Positions 34,179 to 45,789 of a DNA stretch of 64,000 nucleotides are shown here, in pieces. The notes beneath the pieces are model-generated. The model did no database searches and was not told where the DNA came from. It saw nothing but the letters and a program-made list of their open reading frames with translations. How positions within the stretch are numbered: the stretch's first letter is position 1; every line of letters begins with the position of its first letter. The DNA comes from Uloborus plumipes (Eukaryota > Arthropoda > Arachnida > Araneae > Uloboridae). The stretch covers positions 1 through 64,000 of the forward strand of contig JAXGGA010005507.1 in NCBI GenBank assembly GCA_038373865.1. Direction: 5' to 3'. The translations under genes were made by a program, and so were the position numbers.

Positions 34179-34615
34179 TTATAGTCTCCAATAAAGATCA
34201 ATGGCCCGTTTAAACTGATCCGCTCCTTTGCTAATTACAACCCCTTCCGGTAGGCTATTTCAAGGGCCCCCTACCCTAACAAAGTAGTAGTTCTTCCTAA
34301 TTTCCTGATTAACTTGAGGTTTGAATAGCTGAAAATAGTGTCCTCTTGTCCTGCTTCCATGCAAAATTTAATTCAGTGACTTCTTTCGTTTTGATAAACT
34401 TAAATAACTGAATCATGTTCCCTCTGACTATCCCTTGCACAGACATATTAAGGATATTAAGCCTTGAATCATTTTCTAAATTAGAAATCTCATTAACTCC
34501 CTCTGTAGCACTCCTCTTTGAACCCTTTCCAATGAACCCTTTCTTAAGATAAGGAGACCAAAACTGAACAACATACTCCAAGTGACGTCTTACTAAGATT
34601 TAGATATAAAAGAAA
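34179..34615 (-). pseudogene. non-LTR retrotransposon ORF2, 3' end
   Basis: Minus-strand frames show the post-reverse-transcriptase tail of a LINE ORF2: LVRRHLEYVVQFWSPYLKK, then VRGNMIQLFKFIK, then a final block NSLPEGVVISKGADQFKRAI ending at a TAA (34179-34181). The Trp that normally precedes NSLP is replaced by TGA, and frameshifts separate the blocks. The polymerase core lies beyond the 5' truncation. The block pattern resembles jockey/CR1-like elements; the clade cannot be fixed from this piece. Confidence 0.8.
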
Positions 34616-35744
34616 ATAGTGTGTAGTCCACACAATTTTTCTTTGTTTAATCATTGTTTGATCATCTTAGTAGACTTGGAGATTGGTTTTGCACCTGTCA
34701 TTTGTTCTCATTGGTCAACTCCTACTGTACATCATCTGTTGTTATTTGGAATATTTATTTTGATTGACATTACCCTGAAAGTTAAAATATCTTGCGTTTC
34801 CTAAAAGTGTGGATAGAAGTTATTTTTATGTTGATCTGTTGCCGAGCATTCAAGCGAAATATATCTACATATGAACAATCTCAGCTCAAAATCGGAGAAG
34901 ATCTGAATATTTATGAGCGAGCATCAATTTCTGAAGAAGGAATGAAAACCATAATTTGTGCAACTTCATTTCCTACCAACGGAAACTTGTTTTATTTACA
35001 CTTGTTGATTTTATTTGTTGATTACTTTGTTGTACTACTTGTTGATTTATGTTTGATCATATTTCACTATAAATGCATTTCTGGAGCAATAAAATGGGAA
35101 TAACATGCCTTTTTTGCATTTAAACGCACTTCTGTCCTTTTCAATTTGAGAAAATGATTTGAGTAATTCAAATGTATTCGCAGAGAAATTGCTTCATCCA
35201 TTTGATTAAGTTGTTCTGGGCACATTTTTGCTTTTCTTTCTGCAGAATTTTAAACCTAGGCTTCGAATTTCCATACATTTGAATATCAGCAACCTATATT
35301 TATCATTTTGCACTGGTAAAAACGGGAAACTTTTATGCTAAATATTGCTGTAAAAGGAAGAATTTACTGTTTTTTTTACAGTAAATTGTAATGAAATAGA
35401 CGATTTATGCGTCAATTGATACATTACATGACTTAGTGTGCTATGCGGCTAACACTCCATTTACGATCGCCTCATGTGTACTATTTGGTATGGTGGATAG
35501 CAAACCGGTCATCTAATTCTTACGAAAAATCAACACTCAAAATTAATGCTTTAGATAGACAAATATTTCACAGCGTTAAGTAATATATAGACTTTTAAAC
35601 TTCTCTAAAAAGAAGAGTAGATTTTTTTTTCAGCTTATGTTAAAAAGAAAAAAAGTTACAAGACTTTCTTGAAAGCAACAAATGCTAATTCCAAACGAGT
35701 CTTGAGATTCTCTTTCATAGCAACTGAATGGAACGTTTCAATCT

Positions 35745-35747
<3 letters not shown>
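34616..35747. other. unannotated; weak exon-like frame at 34847-35103
   Basis: The frame through FKRNISTYEQSQLKIGED follows an AG at 34845-34846, but no upstream ATG or donor is visible. Its 3' half is a hydrophobic AT-rich stretch. A fragment resembling the CACTG MITE lies at 35311-35400. Confidence 0.25.

Positions 35748-35818
<71 letters not shown>
35748..35818. repeat. (AT)n microsatellite
   Basis: About 35 AT dinucleotides. Confidence 0.95.
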
Positions 35819-35821
<3 letters not shown>

Positions 35822-37170
35822 AGAAGACGACGTGAAAGATGCGGCCGGACTTAGCCATAGAAGCATGCAAATTCGGAAGAAGGACTGGAAATTCATGAAT
35901 TATTCAAATGCTCACCTCTTGAAGTAGAACGCCAATCAAGAGTTCGACAGGTCTCTTTATGCAACTGGAAACACATTTACTCTGTTTTTGCGCTTTTATT
36001 CGCTTTGCGTTATGCTGCTTTTAAATTTATTAATCGGATAAAAACAATTTCGTATTTCAAAATGGCTTTAAAATGTCTTTGAAAAAGCATGCACTTATTT
36101 GTGAATTCTTATATAAATTAATAGTAGTTCCAGTTTGTTAAATAAGATTAAACCCAGGGTTCTTTCTACAACAACGTTAAAAATACTGAAAATAAATACA
36201 AAATATGACGCAGAAAGTGTTATATATTTGGAAATCAGTAGATAGTTTGCCATATGAGCAAACGGTACGAGATGCCTGTTTTCCCTGGAATGGTCCAAAT
36301 ACAATTCAGAAAACACTGAAAATGGACAAGATAAATAGCATGCTAATGCCTTTCAGATGCAAATGTATTGAAATTTTGGTGTCAAAAAACATGAAAGATC
36401 TTAAAAGAATATTTATGTTGTATCATAAATACTTTTTTGTAGAGGGTCACTCCAAGTAAAGACGACCATACTTGTTGCTCTCTGGTGGGAAAAAAATGGC
36501 GGTGAAATCCCTAAATTGTTTGCAAAACATTTTGTCCGTTATTAGTCTAAACATGGGCCTTTGAAAAGAAGAAATGTTAGTTCAAATGTAGCAGTTTTAA
36601 TACGATTATCAAGAAATTTTTATGAAGTACATAAATCTAGGATTTGAATAAAGTTAAGTATAAGTCTAACTATATTTTTACAAGGAAAAGTAGAAAAAAA
36701 AATCGAAATCAAATTTCAGTTCAAAAAGTGCAATTTTGGGCGATTTTTAATGACTTCCGTAGGGCTCTCCTGCAGAAATATTTCGAAATTGAAGTCCGAA
36801 ATCTTTATGATCAATATTTTCTAATCAATAAAGAAGGAAAAAATAAGTAATAAAAATCGATCTCCCCTCCCTTGAAATTTTTTTAGATCCACTTAACGAT
36901 ACGACAGCGATAACTCTTACACGATTGTCGATAGCCGATAGCCGATATTGGCCCAAGCAAATTGCATCAACATATGCTAGGCGCTTTTTCCCCTTCCGGT
37001 TCAAGGTCGATTGTGTGGTATCTGAAAACGAACTATTTCGTTTATCGGACGCTTCTTGTCGGATAGCGCACGTTCACGATAGGGTACTTATGGTTGTAGT
37101 ATTACCTGCCGATTTTTGCCATTAATGTGTCGTTAAAAAGAAAATTGCTCTAAGGAGACTTAAAAACCAT
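35819..37170. other. unannotated; hypothetical frame at 36205-36459
   Basis: An 84-codon plus frame (starting MTQKVLYIWKSVDSLPYEQT) is not recognised; it could be chance or a decayed element. 35850-35990 resembles 38400-38545 with divergence (GAATTATTCAAA, CGCCAATCAARAGTTC). Confidence 0.3.
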
Positions 37171-37300
37171 TTCGGCTCAACCGAAGTTGGTCTTATTCGA
37201 ACAACAATAACTGTCAAACAATAGGACGGGGACCTTAAATTTAGTTCCTCTCAGTAGTAATTGGGTTTAAGCGTGTTCGAATAAACGAGGTTCGACTGAA
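37171..37300. mobile_element. pogo/Tigger-like MITE, degraded
   Basis: The right end AACGAGGTTCGACTG and a left region TTATTCGAACAAC pair imperfectly. Terminal dinucleotides are not clear. Confidence 0.45.
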
Positions 37301-38811
37301 ATATGATTATTTAGCATAGACACAACAAGGGTGGATCTAGAAATGTTTCAAGGGAGGGAGACTGATTTTATTACGTATGCTTTAGTGCACACCTTGGTTT
37401 ACAAATGTTGGCCTCATATGTTTCGGACTTCAATTGTGAAATTCATCCCGAAGACAGCCCTAAACACCCTTTCTGCTAGCATCAAAGATAGTCTAAAAAT
37501 GTTTTTTTTTTCTGGACTTCAATGTTGAAAAATTACTAGGAAGTAAGGGATGATCGCCCCCATATTGCCCCTCCCTTGTATCCGTCCCTGGTCTGGCATG
37601 TAACAAAAAGAAGGAAGGAAATACGGTGAAATGGTTACAAAGAGAGAGATGTAAAATACATGTTAAAAACGAAAATGGCATCGTAAATTGAAAGCCTCTG
37701 AGTAAAACATTGTTTTCTTTTAAGAATCTTTGTTAAAGCTTTTTTCTTTCTCAGCCGCATTATATATCTCTTTAGGCTAAAATGACATCTTCCATTTTAC
37801 TACCAAAGAGAAAGCTGTTAATAAATAACAATAAAATCTCGATAGATATTTCCATTCCTAATATACTTTTCTCCCAACAGGAGTTTTATGTGCTCTATCC
37901 TGGAAATAAGGAAACATAAATTCATATCTTTACTGTTGGGAAAGAAATCTTTCCGACTGCTGTGACGCGACTCTACTCGTGTTATTCAAATCAAAGAATA
38001 CTACAGGTTCTGTAGCAACAATTTTAAACTAAGAGCCTGTTGAAGCGGATTTCTTTCCTGCAAAGTTTATTCCTCTCCTGACACCAAAACAGACAGATGT
38101 AGAATCCCATAAAGAAGAAAGACCTTGAGGTTTCAGAGGAGAAAGTTAGAAAAAAGCCTCTTCACTCAACAAAATACCTTTGGAACAAACTAATTCTAGG
38201 CCAAATGTATTCAAAAAAAAAAAAAAGAGAAAAGAAAGAAGAAGAAGGATGTAAAGCATATGGAATAAAGCAGAACGAAAGAAAAAAATAAGAGAAGAAG
38301 ACGGAGTTTGGAATTTGTTTCAAGTCTTTCCTCGCTTGGCATTTGATATATCATGTTTGCGTCTTATTTTTGGGAGAAAGCTCCCGAGTAACACAAAAGA
38401 ACTTGCATTTGAGGAATGCAAATAGGGGAAGGAAGAAATGGAGGTGAAATTTTGTGAATTATTCAAACGATAGTCTGTTGAAATGAAGCGCCAATCAAAA
38501 GTTCAACAATTTATCTTTGCCAGTCAACGATCTTTTGGTATTTTGGTTTGGGATTTTTTATGTGCGCCATTTTTGAATTTTCGCATAGTACAGTCTAGAA
38601 CATTGCTAGAAAAGTGGTGTTAAAATTGCTACTAAAATGTATTGTAGCATTAGTTTTAATAATTTTCTTTGAAAGATCTGTAAATGATGGCTATTGTTAG
38701 GGAGATGTCATAAAATGAAATTTTAAAATTCATCGACACTCCAAACTGAATTTAAATAAATATGTGGATAATTTTTATAGAACAAAGTTATTTCCAAAGA
38801 CAATACTTGTT
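37301..38811. other. unannotated
   Basis: 37326-37591 has weakly inverted ends (CAAGGGTGGATCTAGAA and TTGTATCCGTCCCTGG) and may be an old MITE. Purine-rich AGAAGAAGAAGG runs lie near 38224-38300. No gene recognised. Confidence 0.3.
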
Positions 38812-38902
38812 TTAAAATATAAGTAAAAATATTGTAAAAAGAATAAGTATGTACTTCAGTCTTAAAAGTCCAGTTGTTTCCCTTAGAAAATCCTTCACAG
38901 TT
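38812..38902 (-). CDS. candidate terminal exon, minus-strand gene
   Basis: The minus-strand segment follows a strong acceptor (CATTCCTTTTTTTAG) and is open for 29 codons to a TAA at 38812-38814. Its first base completes the codon left open by the exon at 41282-41376, giving a continuous frame through TVKDFLRETTGLLRLK. The last dozen residues are hydrophobic and AT-driven (YILILFTIFLLIF), so the true exon may end earlier or the model may be wrong. No family recognised. The evidence is splice signal plus phase agreement only. Confidence 0.3.
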
Positions 38903-39164
38903 CTAAAAAAAGGAATGTTGGGTATTTGAAAATTTAATTTAAGTCTAAATTCGTCCCTTACTTTTGGATGAGCTGAGCTACAAAATGTATTGCATTGCAT
39001 CCAATACTACATTTCATGTTGATAACTGTGTAGAAAAAATGTGACTTTATTACTGTTTGTTAGCAAATGAAATTCTGCTTACTAACTAAAAAGCTAGATT
39101 TCAGTAATGTTCTCAAAGAAAGTAGCGAACCTACCTACACATTTCAGCAGGACACTGTATCTAT

Positions 39165-39268
39165 GGTTTTACAGTTTTACAGCTCTGCAGACACCAATTT
39201 ACAGTTTTAAATTGGAGCGTCGGCTGCCAGTAATTTACTGTAAAAACAAGAGTTCATTTTTTGCAGTG
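39165..39268. mobile_element. CACTG-family MITE, 3' fragment
   Basis: Matches the right half of the 54392-54823 copy (TTTTAAATTGGA, then GTTCATTTTTTGCAGTG). Confidence 0.7.
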
Positions 39269-39376
39269 AAGACAATGGTGGAACGGCTAAAATGTCTTAG
39301 GTGTGGAAATGAAGAATGCGGGCTGTCCACAACCTCTCGAACCACCAAGCCTGTTCTTCTGGCAAAGGCAGTGATA
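39267..39376 (+). CDS. candidate exon abutting a MITE end
   Basis: 110 bp between the acceptor TTCATTTTTTGCAG, supplied by the MITE end, and the donor ATA|GTAAGT. One frame is open throughout and includes MVERLKCLRCGNEECGLSTT, with two CxxC-like pairs, and an ATG in good context (ACAATGG). No homologue recognised. It could be an exon created or truncated by the MITE, or chance. Confidence 0.3.
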
Positions 39377-39405
39377 GTAAGTCTACCAATTAGGTGTCTC
39401 TTTAC

Positions 39406-39549
39406 CTCTGGGGGTGCTGGGCCTAGGGTTTGCTCGACCCTAGGTTCTGGTTCAAAATTAAGAACAGAGCGCTCTTCAGGGCCCTATCCCGGTTAAACCA
39501 CGAAGCTGTGGTAGGTACGGAAAGTACCCTGGAGTGTGAAATGAAATGA
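39406..39549 (+). mobile_element. 5'-truncated SINE with exact target duplication
   Basis: 144 bp matching the body and tail of the SINE at 1769-2079, ending in GAAAT repeats. Both flanks carry AATTAGGTGTCTCTTTAC (39388-39405 and 39550-39567), an 18-bp duplication typical of LINE-driven integration. The tRNA head is missing. Confidence 0.92.
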
Positions 39550-39567
39550 AATTAGGTGTCTCTTTAC

Positions 39568-40938
39568 AAAAGACCACATTGTAATAGCATTGAAGACAAA
39601 TATCGGAATGGTTTTTTGCTTTTACATCAAAAAAAGATGTTTAGACGATTGTTTTTATGCAAATCACCTTTCTTCAATCATCAAAAATTGAGATCATTTT
39701 GAGTTCACTGGCATACATTAGTCAAATTCAAGTCGCAGATCAAAGTCTGCCAATGCAGTCACTCAGTGTAATTTTAAAATACCAATTAGATCCATTATTT
39801 TCTTAATGTCATACATTTTTTATCTGCTGTATAGTATCCTCATGAAATTAGTCTTATGACAATGAATGAAATACTGAAAATGTTAAAAACTGGTAATGCA
39901 TGAATATTTATCAAACAACAATAAAAATGGATGGAAATGAATTTTTCTTTTGAAACAAGTCTGAAAAGGAAATCAGATTAAAAATTCAAGACTTTATCTT
40001 TATTAAAATGTTTAAAATCCCTCTGTTATGCGTTTAAATAAACGTGGAAACCATGATTATAGAAAAAAAATAATGACAAGCTATTGGCTTACAGAAGGAT
40101 TAGAAATACAATTTTTTGAATAAACACAACTAATTCATTCCTAAAGTATTTCACATAAATAGAAAAAAAAAAGATTTTCTCATTGAAAATGGAAGACTTT
40201 TTGTTGTTATGTTACTAGCAAAACTAATATTTCCAAGCAATTTCGAGTAAAAACAATAAAATCCCGTACATCGAATACCTGTTTAAAAAAGACAAAGCAT
40301 GTTTTCTGGAATAAAAAGAAACACGGAATTAATCTTGTTTATTTGCTCTGCGGCTATGTAAATTGTGATTTTAAGAAAAGCTTACATTTAGCTGTACATA
40401 AATGAGTTGGTGGTTCGAAAAAAGTAATTAAAAAAAAACAATGTTTCTTAATTTCAAATATTTAGCAATCTTATGTAGATTATTTAACTGCTTAATTTAC
40501 CTGAAAAAACAAGTATTTGCCCGGTTGCATAATATTTTCAATTTCTTATGAGTACCAAATTTTTCCAAAAAAAAAAAAAAAAAATATTACAGAATAAACG
40601 TAGGGCTTAATAACTGTTTGAAGTAAAGAAAATATTTTTATTATGTAATAAAATGTAATTCAGAAAATTTTATATCAAGAAAACTGCTTTTTTCTCTTGT
40701 TCTTTTTGAAGTAATACATAATAATATACTCATTGACAAAAAAATATGTATTTTCTAATTGATGTTAAATACCATCAGGCCTAAAGCAGGTCTTTTAATG
40801 TATTTTGCTCAGTTGCTTTGGGGTGGGGGATGATAGAAGCTTTTGATTTTGAAATTATGCATTACTGCTTTTTATATAAATAAATATTAACCACTAAACT
40901 ACTAACGTTTTACATCGGATTTAAAACAGGAGTTATAG
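39568..40938. other. AT-rich, nothing recognised
   Basis: 1.4 kb with only short frames, homopolymer A/T runs and no repeat ends. Confidence 0.4.
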
Positions 40939-41035
40939 CCCAGGTAGCGCAAATAACCTTTAAACGTTTTTAAGCGGTTGTTACAACGTTAATAACCATT
41001 TTACAATCTTTAAAAAACGAAGTATGCTACTTGGG
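40939..41035. mobile_element. CCCAGGTAGC MITE, copy 1
   Basis: 97 bp from CCCAGGTAGCGC to ATGCTACTTGGG. The interior (AACGTTTTTAAGCGGTTG, ACAACGTTAATAACC) is shared with 57299-57406. Confidence 0.85.
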
Positions 41036-41281
41036 AGTATGCTATGGAATCACATGTCCACTATTATTTAGAATCTATTCCCAAGTATCGATTGTTGTTT
41101 GGATGGATGCAGTGTCCTGTTGGATTGTCTAGATAAGTCCGCTACTTGCTTTGGGAACATTACAGAAATCTAGCTTTTCCTCAGTCATTCATGCGGATTT
41201 TAAACGAAACAAGCTTTAGTAAAAAACTGAAGTGAAATGAATTTATTTCAACTTTTTAATAAATAAGCCAGATGCACTCAC

Positions 41282-41376
41282 CTCATAGCAGTACTTGGCA
41301 GTTCAACATGGATTTCAGCAGCAAGAAGTTTGCACACAGCACACAGTATAGTTCGATATAGCTCGGCTGGCTGTAT
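41282..41376 (-). CDS. candidate internal exon, minus-strand gene
   Basis: 95 bp on the minus strand between AG (after ATTCGAACAG) and a strong donor ATGAG|GTGAGT. One frame is open from first to last base and reads like a helical protein: IQPAELYRTILCAVCK, LLAAEIHVELPSTAM. GC content is higher than the flanks. It starts at phase 0 and ends two bases into a codon, which the segment at 38902 completes. Product unknown. The polypyrimidine tract is weak, so the 5' boundary is the least certain part. Confidence 0.4.
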
Positions 41377-41853
41377 CTGTTCGAATTATGTTTATGTTCA
41401 GTTTAATTTTCAACAAGTTTCGTTCAATAACTGATATTTGTAAATAGAATGTGAACTAAATAATTTAGTGTCTAATTTTCCTCTCTCTGCTTGCACCAAG
41501 AACATGTCATTTATTTACCTAGCTAGCTGCTTCATTCCTTGGAAGCGTCAAGGAAGAAATTAGTAAGAATTTATGTTTTCAAGAAAACTTCATTGGCTTG
41601 CAACAATATGAAATAACTCTTGATGTAGAATGTCTAAATATGAAATGTTGTCAAAGGTTTAACTAGGGTTTTAAGGAAATTTCGCCAAAAACCGACTTTA
41701 TAGTCAAGCTGACAGTGAGTTTGGAATCTCAAATGTGATGAAATGTAGCCAAACAGCCACATAATTCTTCGATTGTGCTTTCAGAAAGCTATTCCAATCT
41801 AATTTATCAGCATTTATTCTGATGTAGAAAAACAGGTTTAAATATCTCTTTAC

Positions 41854-41936
41854 CGTAATAGTATGACAGTTTGTCAAATTGCTTGACGTCCTCTTTGTCA
41901 TAGCGAATTTTTCCGACAAGCATTTTCTGAAGGGCT
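41854..41936 (-). CDS. candidate internal exon, minus-strand gene
   Basis: 83 bp between AGTTTCTTTAATAG and TTACG|GTAAAG on the minus strand. Two frames are open. One (AMTKRTSSNLTNCHTIT) ends at phase 0 and would join the 41376 exon; the other (MLVGKIRYDKEDVKQFDKL) looks more protein-like but does not fit that junction. Because the frame is ambiguous I rate it low. Confidence 0.25.
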
Positions 41937-42187
41937 CTATTAAAGAAACTCGGGATATGTAAGGTTAGAACCATATGAAAAACGTTGTATGATCACGAAT
42001 TTCCTTTGCACTAACTAGAATCTTTTTGGTGTATAAGAATTTGTACCATAGTAAAAATGTTAACATTGTTTACCATAAACCATCGCAATAATAAGTTTTA
42101 ATTCGACTAATTCTTCCCAATTCATAAAAATCTGACCACTACAGGAACCTCCAGTATTATCAACTTTGAGATTAGACTGGTCATGCT

Positions 42188-42345
42188 ACGTCGCCTTTTG
42201 AAAACTGAGTTGTATTTTCAGCCTTATTTACGACATTTCTAAGCATATCAAATGCTGCAATTCGTGCCAATATTGCACTATCCTGTTTTGTACAAGATCC
42301 ATCATTATCACTCGAGTGTCTTCTATGTATATGTTTTTTCACGGT
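42188..42345 (-). CDS. candidate exon or gene end, minus strand
   Basis: A minus-strand frame contains DSAILARIAAFDMLRNVVNK and ends FSKGDVA at a TGA (42188-42190). A possible acceptor AATAATTCTCAG lies at its upstream edge. Not long enough to identify and no family known to me. It may be the last exon of a gene lying at higher coordinates. Confidence 0.3.
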
Positions 42346-42901
42346 ACTGAGAATTATTTTTCAATTTAGAACATCGTTTTAAAGAACCTTATACAAGACA
42401 TTGTACTAGATCTCTAACAGACGAGATATAGATGATTCCGTGAGGATGTAAAACAGTTATTGTAAGACAGCAAATACACATAGCAATCGATTTTAAAAGC
42501 AATTTCCCTTCTTGAAAGCTTTCGAGAGAGCTAAGTGCTTTAGGTTATAATATCGACTCACATTGCATATTATCTTTTGCTTTTTGACTCTTAAAAGCTA
42601 AAAGTTTGTTGCTATCCCTATGAGATATAGCTCTGCGTTTTTAAGCACTGAGCAAAAACTCAGCATTGTATTTTCGATGGTTTCTGCTTGACATAAAAAA
42701 AAGAACCACATGATTCGAGAAGGAATAAAAGATCGACGATGGCAACTTCAAAACTCTTATGCTGAATAAACTTCAAATAACCTTTGGGAGGGTTAACCTT
42801 AGGAGTATTCATTCAAAGGGCTTGGGCACTTTTTTTTTGTTTAACCCCCGATAAAACCTGATGAAGAGCCACAAAAGCCCTCCCATGTTTTAAAAAACGT
42901 A
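42346..42901. other. unannotated; interrupted minus-strand frame
   Basis: A minus-strand frame begins at an ATG near 42813 (MNTPKVNPPKGYLKF) and changes frame at an eight-T run near 42695-42702, beyond which a second frame continues. This may be a pseudogene or chance. Confidence 0.25.
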
Positions 42902-43141
42902 CATGGGCCATTCTACGAAAAAGCCGCCATCTTGTCTCACACGTGACGCTCACGTATTTCATTATAAAGGGGTGATTTTAAAGAGTAATGAACGGATTTT
43001 GTTTGGTTTATGAACCACAACCCAGTGCAGGACTTCTTTGGCAAAAAAAATTCTCATTACCTTTTAAAATGATTACTTTTTAATGAAATAAATGAGCATC
43101 AAGTGCGGAACAAAATGGAGGCGTTTTGGTGAAATGGCCCA
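42902..43141. mobile_element. MITE with ATGGGCCATT ends
   Basis: Left CATGGGCCATTCTACGAAAA and right TTTTGGTGAAATGGCCCA are inverted relative to one another. The target duplication is unclear. Non-coding. Confidence 0.6.
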
Positions 43142-43241
43142 TATCATCTGAAATGTTTTTACCACCATGTAACAAATGCTGCAATTTTCAACGATGCTAT
43201 GAGTTTTTGAAATTGTACATTCGCTTCGGTGTTCCGTTATT

Positions 43242-43629
43242 CATGGCCGTCGAGAGGTTTACCGGGGCCCCGGGGCAAAATACTGACATGCGCGCCCCCC
43301 CTTTCCAAAAAAATTCTTCAATACTAAGACAACTTACGTTCGGTGTAGTGAAGAAAAATAATAGTATTTCGTATTTGCTATTTTTTCTTCCAATTTTATA
43401 TTTTTGTGTGTTTCATACTACATGCATTGGGCTACAAGCACTCGTTGCGTTGCTGTGGACACATGTAGAAATGCGAGATATTTTTGCTTTGCCTACACAA
43501 AAATGAAGTTCAGTTAACCAAATATACTTTTTTTTTTTAAACTAGCAGCCCGGGCCCCCACATGACTAGGGTCGTGTTTGATAATGCCCCGGGGATTTTG
43601 CCCCTGCTGCCCCCCTCTCGGCGGCCCTG
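43242..43629. mobile_element. hAT-type MITE with CATGGCCGTCGAGAGG ends
   Basis: 388 bp. The right end is CCTCTCGGCGGCCCTG. Flanking octamers CCGTTATT (43234-43241) and CCGTCATT (43630-43637) match at 7 of 8 positions. GC-rich ends, AT-rich centre. The 126-codon frame running through it is incidental. Confidence 0.85.
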
Positions 43630-43637
43630 CCGTCATT

Positions 43638-44699
43638 GGTCGGTATGCTCTAATAAGTTATAAACTGTATTTGTTTTTTATAAACAAATTAATTAGTTTT
43701 AACTAAAACAAAACTCTCCATGGAGATCTTATTAGAAATTCATAAGTGCTTATCGTTTTTCCTTTTGGCAGCCATTTTCTGGCGTAAAAAGGTAAATATT
43801 TATTCCTGAAGCAGTAAAATGCGCAGAGCTATTAGTTTGCATATATTTCTCCGCTTATATGTCTTCAAATCCTCTGTGCACTGTTAGCACAAAATTCCTC
43901 CGCGCAAAAGTAAAATAAAATGTTTGGAAAGAAACCACCATCATTTTTGAAAGGCCCCACACGCGACTGCTTCAAATCCAAAAGCCTCTTTTGAGAAGTG
44001 CGCATTTTGAAAAAAAATAAATAAATAAAAGAAATTCGATTACCTCATCGTTATTGCCGCCCATTCAAGTTTCTTTACCCTCAAGATTTTGCAGAAATGC
44101 CACATCCGCGCTAGGGTTGCATACTTTAGTAAAAAGAATGAAAAAGCGCTGCCCGTGCAGAAATTTAATCAAAAATCGATATGCCCTTTCCGATTGGTTG
44201 AAATTGATTCCCATTTCCCGCAGAAATCATTCCGTAAATAAATCAGCTACTTCAAAAGTAAAATATGTTTGCTGATAATACTTTTTGATTTTAAATATTT
44301 GTATCTGGAAAGATTCAGAGCGGGGGAACGAATTATGTGTGTTGTTCTTTAGAGATGAATTTTTCAGATCTTTTTGCTACTTGATTTGCTAGGGGAAAAA
44401 AATTTAAGCAAAATATTGCTTTGAATTTATTTGGAAGAATTTTTTTCTGGCTCTTATGATATTATTGTAAAAGCTAGTCGTGCATTTAATACCCTACATG
44501 GACGACTGTATGTCAAAACTTGATTGTAATATTTTTCTACTATTTTCGTACTTTGCTATTAATTTTAAAAGCTTCTTTGAAACTGATTACACTTAAGTCA
44601 TCTTTCCCAAATTATTATAAGTTTTTTTAATTTTTCAAGCATGGAAAATATAGCTACACCTAAATCAACAGTTTTTAAAAGGTTTGTTTGTTTGAAATG
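43638..44699. other. unannotated
   Basis: About 1 kb without a recognised feature. Confidence 0.4.
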
Positions 44700-45150
44700 G
44701 GGCTGCGTTTAGCTTCTTACCATTCGCACACCTTACCACTCGCACCCCAAGACCGGCATCCACTCTTTTATGTGGAACCACCATCGGAGGAATGCCATTG
44801 CCACGAGAACTTTAACCCCCAGCTTCCCCACTAAATGGAGGCATCTGAGTTCTATTCGAAGCAAAACTGCTATTAGGAATTTAATTTTGCCTAGATATGC
44901 TACAAGTCAAATAAAAGTTACTTGCTTAGGTTTGGCATTTCACCAAGTGCACGCTGTAGCTGCGGGGTTGGTGAGCAGACTGTTGAGCATGTTCTTCTAC
45001 CGTGTAGCTTGCAGGCAGGAGATAGGTCGACTTTCAGGATAGGTTTGGCTCATCTTTCCGTACCATGGCCTCCTTTCTTCTCGGAGATCGTTAGAAGATC
45101 AGAGACCTTTTCCCTTTTCTGTGTTTTTGTAAGTAGTCTTACCTTTTAAA
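44700..45150 (+). pseudogene. non-LTR retrotransposon RNase H / ORF2 3' end
   Basis: The plus strand carries the terminal block of a jockey/R1-like ORF2: RFGISPSARCSCGVGEQTVE, then HVLLPC, matching the conserved xCxCGxxEQTxEHxLxxC region after the RNase H domain. A frameshift near 44920 separates it from the upstream frame, and the rest of ORF2 is absent. A 5'-truncated, dead insertion. Confidence 0.75.
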
Positions 45151-45299
45151 AATTGTTGGTTTTGTTTTTTGCTTTTACTACTTACATCTGTAAGCCTCGT
45201 GGTATACTTTGTGGAACACGAAGAGTTTTTATTCTTGTGCTAAAAAAAAAAACAAGTACTCGAGAGATCTTTTACATGCCGCATAATCATACAACATGG

Positions 45300-45410
45300 A
45301 TGATGTCAATTTTCTGCATCTTGAAAATCCACCAACTGGAGTCGTGTTTGATAACGCACTTTCTGGCATGAGCAGGCCAGCGTCTTGACCACTACACCAC
45401 TCTGTCGGAA
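45300..45410 (-). mobile_element. tRNA-derived SINE head
   Basis: On the minus strand GTGGTGTAGTGGTCAAGACG is an A-box-like tRNA 5' half, followed by a degraded B-box region (ATCAAACACGACTCC). Not a functional tRNA: the acceptor stem does not close and the B box is poor. Confidence 0.55.
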
Positions 45411-45789
45411 AATTTTTAAAATTAAAATGCTGAAAAAAAATGTTGTAAGGTAACTTGACCAATTAGGGTATGTCCATCCAACGGACTGAAGATAACTCGG
45501 GCACGAAAAATGCCTCTACTATGCTCATGTAAATTTAAAAGTTGAGGCACTGCTCGAATACAACTTCTTTCTTTATGGTGCACTAGCAGAGATGCTGAAA
45601 GAAGGCGCAGATTTAAAGCGGTGAGGTGGAGGGGAGGGCATTGGGGTCTCATGATTCTAATTTAAGGTGACCATAGATAATCTAAAATCCAGTTTTGTAG
45701 ACATATTTTGCAAAAGCCCCCTCCCAAACCCTTTTTATACACTGAAAGGACACTCAAAATCTCTCTTCTAGAAATGAACCCCTGAAAAA
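45411..45789. other. unannotated
   Basis: Nothing recognised. Confidence 0.35.

Noticed and set aside
34792..35103. 103-codon frame with hydrophobic C-terminus
   Set aside because: No ATG at its start, no donor, and its only AATAAA lies inside the frame. Kept as a weak note.
42660..42813. Longer minus-strand protein read across the eight-T run
   Set aside because: Requires a ninth T that the sequence does not show; recorded only as an interrupted frame.
43126..43506. 126-codon plus-strand frame
   Set aside because: Crosses the boundary of a MITE and follows its GC-rich end; no domain.
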